DNA of 64,000 nucleotides. Origin: Huiozyma naganishii CBS 8797 (lineage: Eukaryota > Ascomycota > Saccharomycetes > Saccharomycetales > Saccharomycetaceae). Positions 49,908 to 59,600 of this stretch are shown in pieces. The notes beneath the pieces were generated by a model. The model worked only from the letters and a program-made list of their open reading frames with translations, searched no databases and was not told where the DNA came from. Where the stretch lies: contig NC_035929.1 of NCBI RefSeq assembly GCF_000348985.1, positions 558,001 through 622,000 of the forward strand, given 5' to 3'. A program made the position numbers and the translations under genes. Position 1 is the first letter of the stretch. The number at the start of each line of letters is the position of its first letter.

Positions 49908-51650
49908 ATGGGGGAAGCTGGATATTACATTGGTGTGGATGTGGGCACTGGGTCTGCGCGGGCTGTCATGCTGCAACATGACGGGGCCGCTTTGGCTCTC
50001 GAGGAGCACCCTATAAAGAGACAGGAATTGAGAGTCGACTTCATCACTCAATCTTCCAGTGAGATTTGGTCTGCCGTTTGTCACTGCGTTCGTGGAGTGG
50101 TGACGAAGTCTGGGGTCAACCCTCGTCTGGTTAAAGGTATTGGGTTCGATGCTACATGTTCGTTGGTCGCTGTGGATGCGGTGACCGGTGATGCCGTGCC
50201 CGTGGGGCCCAACTTCGACGATTCGACGCAGAATATAATCCTTTGGATGGACCACAGGGCCACACGAGAGACAGATGCAATCAATGCAACTGGGGACAGG
50301 TGTTTGAAGTACGTCGGTGGCCAAATGTCTGTGGAAATGGAACTGCCAAAGATTAAATGGCTGAAGGGTCATATGCCCCGTGGACAGTTCACCAAGTGTA
50401 AGTTCTTTGATCTTCCAGACTACCTAACTTTTATGGCAACGGCGAAGGACAGAAGATCATTTTGCTCTGCCGTGTGTAAACAAGGTTTACTTCCCCCGGG
50501 GGTTGACGGCTCAGAGGGGCATTGGTCCCCGGAGTTTCTGGAAGCTGTGGGTCTCTCGGAGTTGATAGACACCAATTTTGTCCAACTTGGTGGCACTTCA
50601 GAGAGCAAGCCGAAGTTTTTAACCGCGGGACAGCCCGTCGGGCAACTAACCTTAGAGGCTTCAGAACAATTTGGTCTCTCTACGTCGTGTATAGTGGCAT
50701 CGGGTGTCATTGATGCGTATGCAGGTTGGATTGGGTCCGTCGGGGCCAAGTTTGACCAGTCACATAAATCAAGTGGGCTAGACGTAGCGATAACGAGACT
50801 TGCACTGATAGCAGGCACGTCAACATGTCACATTATGCTCTCCAAGGGTCCGCAATTTGTTCCCGGTGTGTGGGGGCCCTATAGAGACGTTTTGATACCT
50901 GGGTACTGGTGTGCAGAGGGTGGGCAAAGTTGTACTGGGGCCCTACTGGCACATATCTTGGAGACACACCCTGCGCACGAAGAACTGGTAAGATTAGCAG
51001 CTAAACAACAGGTGTCCCATTTTGAGTACTTGGGCTTGATGCTGGACACTTTGATGATGAAGAGGCAAGTAAGAAACGTGCTGGAATTGTCACGCAGCTT
51101 CTTCCTCTACGGAGACTTCCACGGCAACAGATCCCCACTGGCAGACCCCTCGATGCGGGCCACAGTGATCGGCCAATCGATGGATGTGTCTATTGAGTCC
51201 CTCGCCGTGGAGTATCTGGCCGCCTGCGAGTTTATCGCGTTACAAACAAGACAGATTGTGGAAACCATGGTGCGGAACGGACATGTTGTCGAGTGTGTGT
51301 ACATGTCCGGCGGCCAATGTCGAAACTCTCTGCTGATGCAATTAATAGCGGATAGTGTCGGCGTACCTGTGGTGTTGCCGAAATATACCGATTGCTGCGT
51401 TGTGTTTGGTGCTGCACTACTTGCTTGTTGTGCCAGTAAAGGTTGCGATGGAATCGAGGCAGATCAGAGCACAAGATTGTGGGATATAATGACTGCCATG
51501 ACCCCAATGGGTACTCGCGTACTCCCCAATGACGATTCGTCCTTCGAGCGTAAATACATGGATGCTAAATATGGTATATTCTTAGACATGATTGAGCGTC
51601 AGAAATTATACAGATCGCAAATGGACCAAGTTTTCCGCTCTATTACATAG
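49908..51650 (+). CDS. YDR109C: FGGY-family carbohydrate kinase (D-ribulokinase type)
   Basis: A 580-residue kinase of the FGGY family, similar to S. cerevisiae YDR109C and human FGGY, which phosphorylate D-ribulose as a metabolite-repair step. The phosphate-1 loop is YYIGVDVGTGSARA at residues ~6-19, WMDHRA follows near 120, the phosphate-2 region is GTSTCHIMLS near 303, and the C-terminal domain has CAEGGQSCTGALLAH (~334) and MSGGQCRNSLLMQLIADSVGVPV (~465). It lacks the ~100-residue N-terminal extension of S. cerevisiae YDR109C (715 aa). The longer frame opens at GTG, so the ATG at 49908 is used. Its last 8 bases overlap the last 8 of TRS85. Confidence 0.95.
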   Translation: MGEAGYYIGVDVGTGSARAVMLQHDGAALALEEHPIKRQELRVDFITQSSSEIWSAVCHCVRGVVTKSGVNPRLVKGIGFDATCSLVAVDAVTGDAVPVGPNFDDSTQNIILWMDHRATRETDAINATGDRCLKYVGGQMSVEMELPKIKWLKGHMPRGQFTKCKFFDLPDYLTFMATAKDRRSFCSAVCKQGLLPPGVDGSEGHWSPEFLEAVGLSELIDTNFVQLGGTSESKPKFLTAGQPVGQLTLEASEQFGLSTSCIVASGVIDAYAGWIGSVGAKFDQSHKSSGLDVAITRLALIAGTSTCHIMLSKGPQFVPGVWGPYRDVLIPGYWCAEGGQSCTGALLAHILETHPAHEELVRLAAKQQVSHFEYLGLMLDTLMMKRQVRNVLELSRSFFLYGDFHGNRSPLADPSMRATVIGQSMDVSIESLAVEYLAACEFIALQTRQIVETMVRNGHVVECVYMSGGQCRNSLLMQLIADSVGVPVVLPKYTDCCVVFGAALLACCASKGCDGIEADQSTRLWDIMTAMTPMGTRVLPNDDSSFERKYMDAKYGIFLDMIERQKLYRSQMDQVFRSIT

Positions 51651-53589
51651 AGAAACTTTGAACTTCTGTATTTAGTCTATCAATTAGAAGTCCCTTTTTA
51701 TCGTACAGTGCTGAAGCAGTGTATATATCCTTGATGTCATGCAGACACCATTGAACCTGGCGCCATTGGCCTTGTTCTGCCCATTTCTTTGCTGCTATTA
51801 GCCGGAAAAATGCCGCCTTCCTCTTCCTGGTGAACCCCTGTGCGAGGATCTCGTTTCCCGGCTGGGCAGATCCAGGCGATGTGTTTGTACTGAGAGCTGA
51901 TGCAACCCTTGGGTCTGTGCGGGATTGGTAGCAATCGCTGAGCCTCTCCCATATCATGACCTGGGAGCAAGCCCCCAGTTGCGGACAGTCCCTGAGGATG
52001 GTCTCTAGGTACCGTATTGCGTATGGAGTTGATGTCCAAGTGTCTCTCAAGGCCAAGAACAATTCTGCGGAGAGAATCATGCACCGTGTCTCGTACGAGC
52101 TGCGGCCCTGTTGCCTGTACGTGGCGACTGCCCTTTCTATCAGTGGAGTTATCTCTGTCTTGATCATTTTCACGGTGACTATGTTTTGTGCCCCGAGGAG
52201 CAGTGATACTGCACACCATTCGAGGCACGATGCAAGGTAATTTGGTGAGTTTTGTAGGTCGTTAGAGAGTGAGTCGTAAGTCAGGTACGCAGTCTTGAAA
52301 TCCGAGAGCATTAGGGACCAATCTGCTAGTTTACGTAGCAGGCATTCTGTGGAAGACGCTGGGAAGAATTGTGTATCTGAGGGATCTCTCTGTGTTGTTG
52401 TTTTACCTATGAATTTTTTGAAGAAGTTGTTTGATCCATGGAAGATGGATTTCCGTGGTTGAAGAATGTTTTCCTCCCAGTATTTCGTCTTCCTGTGCAT
52501 GAAAGGTATGAGCATTTCATCTACTAGAACGTCGAGTGCTTGGTACATGTGCGTTATGATGTTTAACGGCAGCGCCGCCCTTGAGTGACCATCTGTACCA
52601 ACTTCGTCTCCTCCCGCACTGCTGTTTGAACTGTAGAATTTCACAATTTCGTCCAGTGAGGACATGATCGGTTCATGCAGTGGCACAAGTGGTGATTCTG
52701 GATCCTCGTCCCATAGTGCCAACGGGATACTATCTACAAATAAACATTTCTTGATCTTGCGTTGTAATTGTTCACATGTGGCCAGCTGGGTTTCGTCTGC
52801 TGCATCGTAGCACAGCACTATCATGGGCAAGATATCGTTAACATTGATGAAGACTGGGAAATCCTCTAAGAACTTGTTCAAATTTTTGAAAGTTGTCACC
52901 AGGTCTCGTACCACTTCGTAGTCTTGCCCCCTAGATACGTCAATCGCAATCAGATTCATCACTGGGACGTTGAATGTCTCAAAGGGTGATATTCTAGTTG
53001 TTGAGGATACAGCCAGAGCGAAGAAGTTATGGTATACAGCATTGCGTAGTAGTTTATGCGGGAGAGGCTTCCCCCGTTGTGGTGGTGATGACGGTGTCAG
53101 TTCATCGGGTAACTGCTCAACCTTCTCCGGATCAGTAGCGGTCAATTTTTGGATCCAAGAGAGGTAATGTGTCAGGTACCACTCCAGAGAATCGTTATCA
53201 AAGAGTCCCTGCTGTTCCGTGTACGACCGCAGCAGATCTGGCAACGGTTGAGCAAACCTTATAAACTGGGACTGTGTTGCGTCTCTCTGGAACAAACTGT
53301 TTGATCTCTTCCTAGTGCGTCCGCCGGTCGAGCTGTCATCCAGTGTGTAATGTTCCATCAACTGGTCTCTGTCGGAGATACACCCTCCAAAGAGTCTGAA
53401 CAAGAGGTACGCAGACTGCACTTTGTAGCTCTCCATGATGTGATCATCGAGTGCCAGACTCGAAGTGACTGTGATCACTGGTGCCACTGCATGCGACACT
53501 ATTCGTCTTGCGATATCTGGCGGTACGGTCTCCGAAGCGCACTCCAAATGGGACAGCAGATTCATGTAGTGCTCATAAGAAAACGCCAT
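51643..53589 (-). CDS. TRS85: TRAPPIII subunit TRS85
   Basis: A 648-residue TRAPPIII-specific subunit (YDR108W, 698 aa in S. cerevisiae) that directs the Ypt1 exchange complex to autophagosome formation sites and the Cvt pathway. The N-terminus AFSYEHYMNLLSHLE...ETVPPDIARRIVSHAVAPVITVTSS is nearly the same as in S. cerevisiae. The body has no catalytic motif and is predicted largely helical. The ATG at 53589 was chosen for that N-terminal match; frame upstream to 53655 is open without an ATG. The stop overlaps the FGGY-kinase stop in convergent orientation. Confidence 0.96.
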   Translation of the reverse strand: MAFSYEHYMNLLSHLECASETVPPDIARRIVSHAVAPVITVTSSLALDDHIMESYKVQSAYLLFRLFGGCISDRDQLMEHYTLDDSSTGGRTRKRSNSLFQRDATQSQFIRFAQPLPDLLRSYTEQQGLFDNDSLEWYLTHYLSWIQKLTATDPEKVEQLPDELTPSSPPQRGKPLPHKLLRNAVYHNFFALAVSSTTRISPFETFNVPVMNLIAIDVSRGQDYEVVRDLVTTFKNLNKFLEDFPVFINVNDILPMIVLCYDAADETQLATCEQLQRKIKKCLFVDSIPLALWDEDPESPLVPLHEPIMSSLDEIVKFYSSNSSAGGDEVGTDGHSRAALPLNIITHMYQALDVLVDEMLIPFMHRKTKYWEENILQPRKSIFHGSNNFFKKFIGKTTTQRDPSDTQFFPASSTECLLRKLADWSLMLSDFKTAYLTYDSLSNDLQNSPNYLASCLEWCAVSLLLGAQNIVTVKMIKTEITPLIERAVATYRQQGRSSYETRCMILSAELFLALRDTWTSTPYAIRYLETILRDCPQLGACSQVMIWERLSDCYQSRTDPRVASALSTNTSPGSAQPGNEILAQGFTRKRKAAFFRLIAAKKWAEQGQWRQVQWCLHDIKDIYTASALYDKKGLLIDRLNTEVQSFSM

Positions 53590-53798
53590 ATTGTGTGGGG
53601 GGCAAAGCAAAGGAGATGGTCCACCGGGGAAACCTCCGAGTAAAAGCACTGGCACTGGCTACTGCCCCAAGGAACAGTTTCGAACACATCGGGCTTCCAC
53701 TGTATATCCATTAGTACCGTGTGCAGGTTCAACGTATCAGAGCCCGTACCGGCCGTGCAAAGTGACAAGTGCGGAAAACTTGAAAAAACACAATTTGT

Positions 53799-53832
53799 AC
53801 CACGTGATTCGCACCACGTGATTCGCACGTGA
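53799..53832. promoter_or_regulatory. Triple CACGTG array with a 14-bp tandem repeat
   Basis: The unit ACCACGTGATTCGC occurs at 53799-53812 and 53813-53826, followed by a third CACGTGA. CACGTG lies at 53801-53806, 53815-53820 and 53826-53831. CACGTGA on this strand (TCACGTG on the other) is the preferred Cbf1 site, and CACGTG also binds Pho4. The array is ~210-240 bases upstream of TRS85 and ~550 upstream of ECM3. Confidence 0.7.
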
Positions 53833-53944
53833 CGGCGGGGTGGTAACCTAGTGGTTTCCCCTACTACGCACCACGCACCGCGCAGACATCGCCGCGAGTA
53901 CTTTAAACACGCTGCACCGGTGCCCGACCCACGCTTAACCCACT

Positions 53945-53996
53945 TCCCACTACCCACCCCCACGCAACGCAGAAAGCGTGGGGGTGGGTAGTGGGA
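53945..53996. repeat. Perfect 21-bp inverted repeat with 10-base spacer
   Basis: The left arm (53945-53965, C-rich, reading TCCCACTACCCACCC... to CACGC) and the right arm (53976-53996, G-rich) are perfect reverse complements. The spacer is AACGCAGAAA at 53966-53975. The 52-base structure could form a very stable hairpin or cruciform. It is not followed by a T run, so it is not a Pol III terminator. Confidence 0.95.
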
Positions 53997-54378
53997 GTCA
54001 CGGGCCGCCGCAGTGCCTTCCACAGAGAAATCCCGCAGAGCAACCACCCGCTCTTTCCTTTTTGGGAAATAGCGTCGTTTTTTCTTCCCGGCGGGTCCTC
54101 AAATTCTTCAATCTCTGTGCCTTTTGCAAAAGTTCGATTTACAGCGTATCCCCTCTTATTCGGTGCTATATATATACATCCATCTGCGTATGTTACGGTT
54201 GATGTGTCAAGGTTCTCCTCGCGCGATGCTAATCCACAAAGAATACGAAAACACTCACGCATATATACATACACCTCTTCTTCTACTTCTTTTTCTTTTT
54301 CTTTCCTCCCCTTCTTAGTACTGCCTAGTTAGTTATTTACAAGATACTCTAGCCAAATTATACATTCACACTCCATAG

Positions 54379-56385
54379 ATGGTGCATATCACGCTTGGCC
54401 AGGCCATCTGGGCTTCAGTCAAGCCAATCATCAAAATATACCTCATTATAGGCGTGGGGTTCCTTCTCGCTAAATTGAATATACTGACTGCAGAGGCTAC
54501 CCGGTACATATCAGACATTGTCCTTACTGTCCTGCTGCCCTGTCTGGCCTTCAACAAGATCGTGGCTAATATAGAGGATCAGGATATCAAATCGGTCGGT
54601 ATTATATGTCTTACCTCGGTGATCCTGTTTTTGACCGGTTTGTTCTTCGCATACGTAGTGAGGAGATGTTTGTGGGTCCCGAAAGAATGGGGTGGGGGGA
54701 TCCTCGCTGGTGGGATGTTCCCCAATATATCGGATCTTCCTATCGCTTACATCCAAACTATGGACCAAGGGTTTATCTTCACCCCAGAGGAAGGTGAAAA
54801 GGGGGTTGCTAATGTCATTATCTTCTTGGCGATGTTTCTCATCTGCGTGTTTAACCTAGGTGGGTTTAGACTCATAGAGAACGATTTCCATTACCATGAC
54901 GAGGAAAACGGGATTAGAGATTCGGAAATGGTACATTCTATCTCTTCCGGTAGTAGCATGACCCACAGTTCAGAAAATGGACAAGATATGGATGAAAGTG
55001 CGAGTAATTTTTCTCCAAAGGAGCTGCCCCAGAATTCATCAGAGGAGGACGATATAGACGAGAAGTCTCAACCAAACCAGAGACTGCCCTCCAAAGATAA
55101 TGGCCACGAGAAGATCATACCGCATTCACAGTCCTCCAGTGACACACCTGTCGACCCACTGCAACAACCTGTCGTGGCACACACTCGCGGCGGGCAACAG
55201 TCCAATCCAGCGTTAAACTCGTCTCCCAGTCTACGCACCACGGAGTCCCTTCCTGGGTCCTCCATCATAACACCTATTTTCTCAGACGAGGCATCCCTGT
55301 CCTCAGACTTGGCAGGAAGAACGTTGTCACAACCAATCGCTTACACATCACAGGAGGACGCGTATCGTCTAGACAGAGATTACCACCACCATCATCACAG
55401 ACACCAAAATCAAAGCAGGGACAGTGAACTCTACAGTGGTAATGCACAACACTTACATCCAAACTTCCCCTACACGTACCAACAGAACGAACTTAACAGA
55501 TCAGTGTCGATAAGGTCCATCGATACAAGAGACCTCCCAGCGCAAAACATGCAAGATATCATCCACGAATACTCGAACGTTGACCAATACGGGAAGAGAA
55601 GACGGTCCTCGGTCACCTCGGATGTACTATCCGCGCACATATCGGCAACTGGGTCCCAGTCGTCCGCGCTACAGAGGATCAAAACGGCAAACCTGACCAA
55701 GATCCTTACATCAGACGCAACTGTCTCCAAGAAGGATATCTCCGAGTCCGGATCCTCACTACCAAACTGGCTACGGAAATTCCCACTGACCCCCTTCATC
55801 GTATTCTTCATCAAAAATTGTTTGAGGCCATGCTCAATGGCAGTGATCCTCGCCCTGATAATAGCATTTATTCCATGGGTGAAGGCTCTGTTCGTCACCA
55901 CGAAACACACACCGAAGATTAAACAGGCCCCGGATCAACAACCGGCACTCAGCTTCTTCATGGATTTCTCAGCGTACATCGGTGCGGCATCTGTGCCCTT
56001 CGGTCTAATGCTGCTTGGTGCAACCCTTGGGAGACTGAAAATCGGGAAATTGTACCCTGGTTTCTGGAAATCAGCATGTGTGCTGGTGTTCTTGAGACAG
56101 TGTATCATGCCCATCTTCGGTGTCCTGTGGTGTGACAGATTGGTCAAAGCAGGTTGGTTAAATTGGGAAAGCGACAAGATGTTGCTCTTTGTCATCGCCA
56201 TTACATGGGACTTGCCCACCATGACTACACTGATCTACTTTACAGCATCGTATACTCCGGTGGACGCAACAAATCCAATACAGATGGAGTGTGTATCGTT
56301 CTTTCTGATGATCCAATACCCGCTCATGGTTGTAAGTCTGCCTTTCTTAGTGTCATACTTTTTAAAGGTTCAAATGAAACTGTAA
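54379..56385 (+). CDS. ECM3: Auxin-efflux-carrier-like membrane protein ECM3
   Basis: A 668-residue protein of the PIN/auxin efflux carrier fold family. N-terminal membrane segments span residues ~10-175 (IYLIIGVGFLLAKLNIL, VLTVLLPCLAFNKIV, GIICLTSVILFLTGLFFAYVV). A ~300-residue hydrophilic loop rich in Ser, Gln and His (a DYHHHHHRHQ stretch near 335) is followed by five spans (~475-665), including LRQCIMPIFGVLW. S. cerevisiae homologues Ecm3 (YOR092W) and YNL095C are ER/vacuole-type membrane proteins of uncertain transport function. Order ECM3-CMR2-ARF3-RKI1 with the same strands as YOR092W-YOR095C supports ECM3. Confidence 0.92.
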   Translation: MVHITLGQAIWASVKPIIKIYLIIGVGFLLAKLNILTAEATRYISDIVLTVLLPCLAFNKIVANIEDQDIKSVGIICLTSVILFLTGLFFAYVVRRCLWVPKEWGGGILAGGMFPNISDLPIAYIQTMDQGFIFTPEEGEKGVANVIIFLAMFLICVFNLGGFRLIENDFHYHDEENGIRDSEMVHSISSGSSMTHSSENGQDMDESASNFSPKELPQNSSEEDDIDEKSQPNQRLPSKDNGHEKIIPHSQSSSDTPVDPLQQPVVAHTRGGQQSNPALNSSPSLRTTESLPGSSIITPIFSDEASLSSDLAGRTLSQPIAYTSQEDAYRLDRDYHHHHHRHQNQSRDSELYSGNAQHLHPNFPYTYQQNELNRSVSIRSIDTRDLPAQNMQDIIHEYSNVDQYGKRRRSSVTSDVLSAHISATGSQSSALQRIKTANLTKILTSDATVSKKDISESGSSLPNWLRKFPLTPFIVFFIKNCLRPCSMAVILALIIAFIPWVKALFVTTKHTPKIKQAPDQQPALSFFMDFSAYIGAASVPFGLMLLGATLGRLKIGKLYPGFWKSACVLVFLRQCIMPIFGVLWCDRLVKAGWLNWESDKMLLFVIAITWDLPTMTTLIYFTASYTPVDATNPIQMECVSFFLMIQYPLMVVSLPFLVSYFLKVQMKL

Positions 56386-56616
56386 ATGAAGACATGCATC
56401 GAAACAGGAGGCAGAAAACAACCCCTTTTTACAACTGAAAGTTGTATCAACAATCAATAAACTCAATCCATCCATATTTTAGATTTGTGTTTTAAGCCAA
56501 ATATGGTTACCTAATCTTAGTTCTCAATATTTATATCTATAGATAAAATACATTCAAAAACAAAAGGCAGAAACTGAAAATTGACTATCCAAAGACAGCT
56601 ATAGGTACTTCTCCTA

Positions 56617-59600
56617 CTACGTATCCTTCTCGAAATCCGACAAAAGATAAATGGAGATGTTTTCACCATAATTGACTGCAAATTGGGATTCGATACGGAG
56701 TTCTTGATCAAACCAGCTTTCCATGATATTATGGCGGTTCACATTCCAATTTTTTTTGCATACTCCATTCTGATCAAATTTCACAAAACTTACCAAATCC
56801 AAAATCACACCATGACTACTCATCAGCGCAGCAACCACCAGCGCGGTCAAATTCCCATGTCTTTCAACTTTCCCATTCCGGCATTGTATGAGACATACAA
56901 GCAACCCACCAGCTTTCGAGATTACACAGTTCATGATCGAAGGGTGTGCGTCCCTCACGGTCTTCTCCAAATTGGTTACAAAATGAGTCAGACCAAGTAT
57001 GTCTACGGTTTCGTTGATACTTCCGAGCACGTATAGAAGGTTCAGACTGATCAGATCACCTTCGCGATTTGTGCTTTGGATGTTCCTGATGAAACCAAGG
57101 TCGCCGGTACGCAAGTAGGTTAACCCATTAGCAACTTCCTTATTAAACTTACTTTGAAACTGCTCAGTTATAAATTTATCCTTGCTTAGCTGGCCGTTGG
57201 CATTAAACAAAACGTAGTCGTGCACGTTCGCTTCTGAACAGCACCAAATCTCTCCGATTTCACCTTCTAAACATGGCAATAAAGTCTCAGGGTTGACTAT
57301 GGTGACGTCCGTACAAACGGGCACAACGCCAGAATCTTGCAAACGGAGCGCATTGTACACTCTCGAAGATGTTGGATCGACTTCCCTAATAACACCCTCG
57401 CGTAAAGACACAGGGTCCAGGTAAACATCGATAGGCGGGATATCTAAATACGACCTCAGTGATACAATAGGATTGAAATGGTGTTGGTATACAAAATTGA
57501 TCTGGTACGGCGATACAACAACTTTTTGATATCTAGCCAACAGGTTTTCAATGGACAGGAAACTGGGTCTACCAACAAAAGTTATCATGATGTTTTTGAC
57601 ATTTCTGAAGAAATAGGGTATCAATTTGGACGTATTCTTGTGTAAGTTTTTTGATTTGTTGGATGCAACATCTTTAGATCCATTTACCAGTACACTGCTG
57701 GCTCTCTCCAATACCCGATGGAACATTCCTAGTGTAAAATACAAATCTCTTGCGTTCAAATTCTGAATTCCAAGTAGGAAAGCTTTCGGGGCCGACAAAA
57801 ATTCCTCGACATCGAAAAGATGGGTTGTAGTGCCCACATATGGCCCAATAAAACAACTCAACATAAATCCAAATCCTGTGGTATAATTACATAAGGAGAA
57901 TATGGGTGAAGTCGTCGGTAACTGTAAGGTCTCCTTGGTAATCTTACAGAAGTTCATCAATGCAGAATGGTTCATTTTGATGTGGAGCTTGTTAGTTATA
58001 GAGTGGTCTTGGTTGATCCAAATCATACAAGGCAGAGAATTCGCTTTGGATGCCACTTTGCAGCTGTATTTCAGCTTCAAAATGTTTTTGAATAATGCAA
58101 TGTTTACGCCATGTTTACGCTTCAGTTTGGAAACTACTGTAATCTTAGGCATGGTGTTTCTTATACTCTTGAAATGTCGAGATACTGTGTTGTTATTCAT
58201 GAGTAGGTTATTAGAACTTCCATCTATGAAAATCCGTTTCACACGATATCCCTTGACAATCTGTGAGAAAAGTTGTAAATCTTCCTCAGCAGTTGCTTCC
58301 GTAATTGGTTCCAGCGGAATAATAACCATGTGGCAATAAAGACATGCCATAACTATGGCAACATAGTCCACAGAGTTCTTACACATAATAACAACTTTGT
58401 CACCAGGTTTTAGAGGTGTCTTTGAGGAAATAATCTTTTTGAGGCAGGCGCCCACAATTTGGTCGAACGTCTTCCAGGACACGTTTTTGTGGATATTATT
58501 ATCGTTGTTGTTAGAGCTTGTTGAGGAGGCATCGCTCCCATCTGTAAATGCGGCTTCATTTGGTAGTTTCTTTACTCTCCACTCTATCAACTCCAAAATG
58601 TTTTCGAAATCAGACAATTGTTTGTTCGTTGTTCGTAAATCGTAAGATGTATCTCTATAATCGATTCCCGAGGTCTGCCATTTCAGTGGTAGTTCGCTCC
58701 CATATTGTCCGTAGTACGAGTCCATGTCTTCTATGTAAGCCCGCCTCAATCGGGATAAATGCTCCGAGAAGATGCTTTCGTTATAATAACCGGAGTGCGG
58801 AATAAAATCCAAAATAATGTTATCAAATTGGAACTTCACAAATTTGGAATCGAGCTCTCCCATGACAAACTTCCTTTCAACAGTACTGTTCGCCAGTTCC
58901 AGAGAACAATATCGTCTTGGGAGTGAACCGCGCGGTACAACAACAATGCACATTGGTTGAATTTTGTGGAAAATCCATAAAATTCTGTAGATTTGATCAA
59001 TCAATTCGTTCATCTTTTTCTCGAGATCTTCTTTTTGTTTTACGGTGGTGGAAACTATGGACATATCAGCATTAACGGATTCTGGTGACCTCTTCTTTGC
59101 TAACGAACTTTCTATAACCATCACCAAAATATGCTCCTCCTTATGGCGGTTAATCTCAAATGCAGAAACATCCGAGACAGTAGCCACTGTTCTTACAAGA
59201 GTTTCCGTTATTTGCTGTAAGTAATGGGTCTCCACAACCCGTTTACCCTTTTGGTTGGAAATTGATACTCGATCAGAAATACTAATATTGCTGGATTCAC
59301 TACTTTTGACAGTTTTGCAGTCACTCACATTTTTCTTAGTCGTACTGGAGGAGGGTACAGCTCTTGATACGTCTGATGTATGTGACCAGTTCGGCAAACG
59401 AATCAGTTGATTTTGCAGAAACATATCTTCAATGAGTGACAAAATGAATATCTTACCATTATGCACAAACCCCATCAGCTTCGTTCTTACAAATTGAGTA
59501 CCGCCAGGACATACGTTTAAGATTGTCTGCAATCTTTCTTTTGGCAATTCAGTACTTTTTGAGGTTTTGGATTCGTTGATAAAGGTAAACATCTTGGCAT

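Larger units (their letters stand above)
53590..54378. other. Divergent region TRS85 / ECM3, a synteny junction
   Basis: About 790 bases joining the YDR108 block to the YOR092 block. It contains, in order, three CACGTG sites, a G/C-rich zone with a perfect 21-bp inverted repeat (both annotated separately), and a pyrimidine-rich tract before ECM3. ORFs here are low-complexity shadows. Confidence 0.65.

Noticed and set aside
51643..53655. Longer TRS85 start at 53655
   Set aside because: The opening codon is not ATG, and the S. cerevisiae protein aligns from the ATG at 53589.
53760..53840. CDEI-like TCACGTG next to a T-rich run with TTTTCCG, resembling a point centromere
   Set aside because: The spacing is only ~30 bases rather than ~80 of A/T-rich DNA and the CDEIII core is incomplete.
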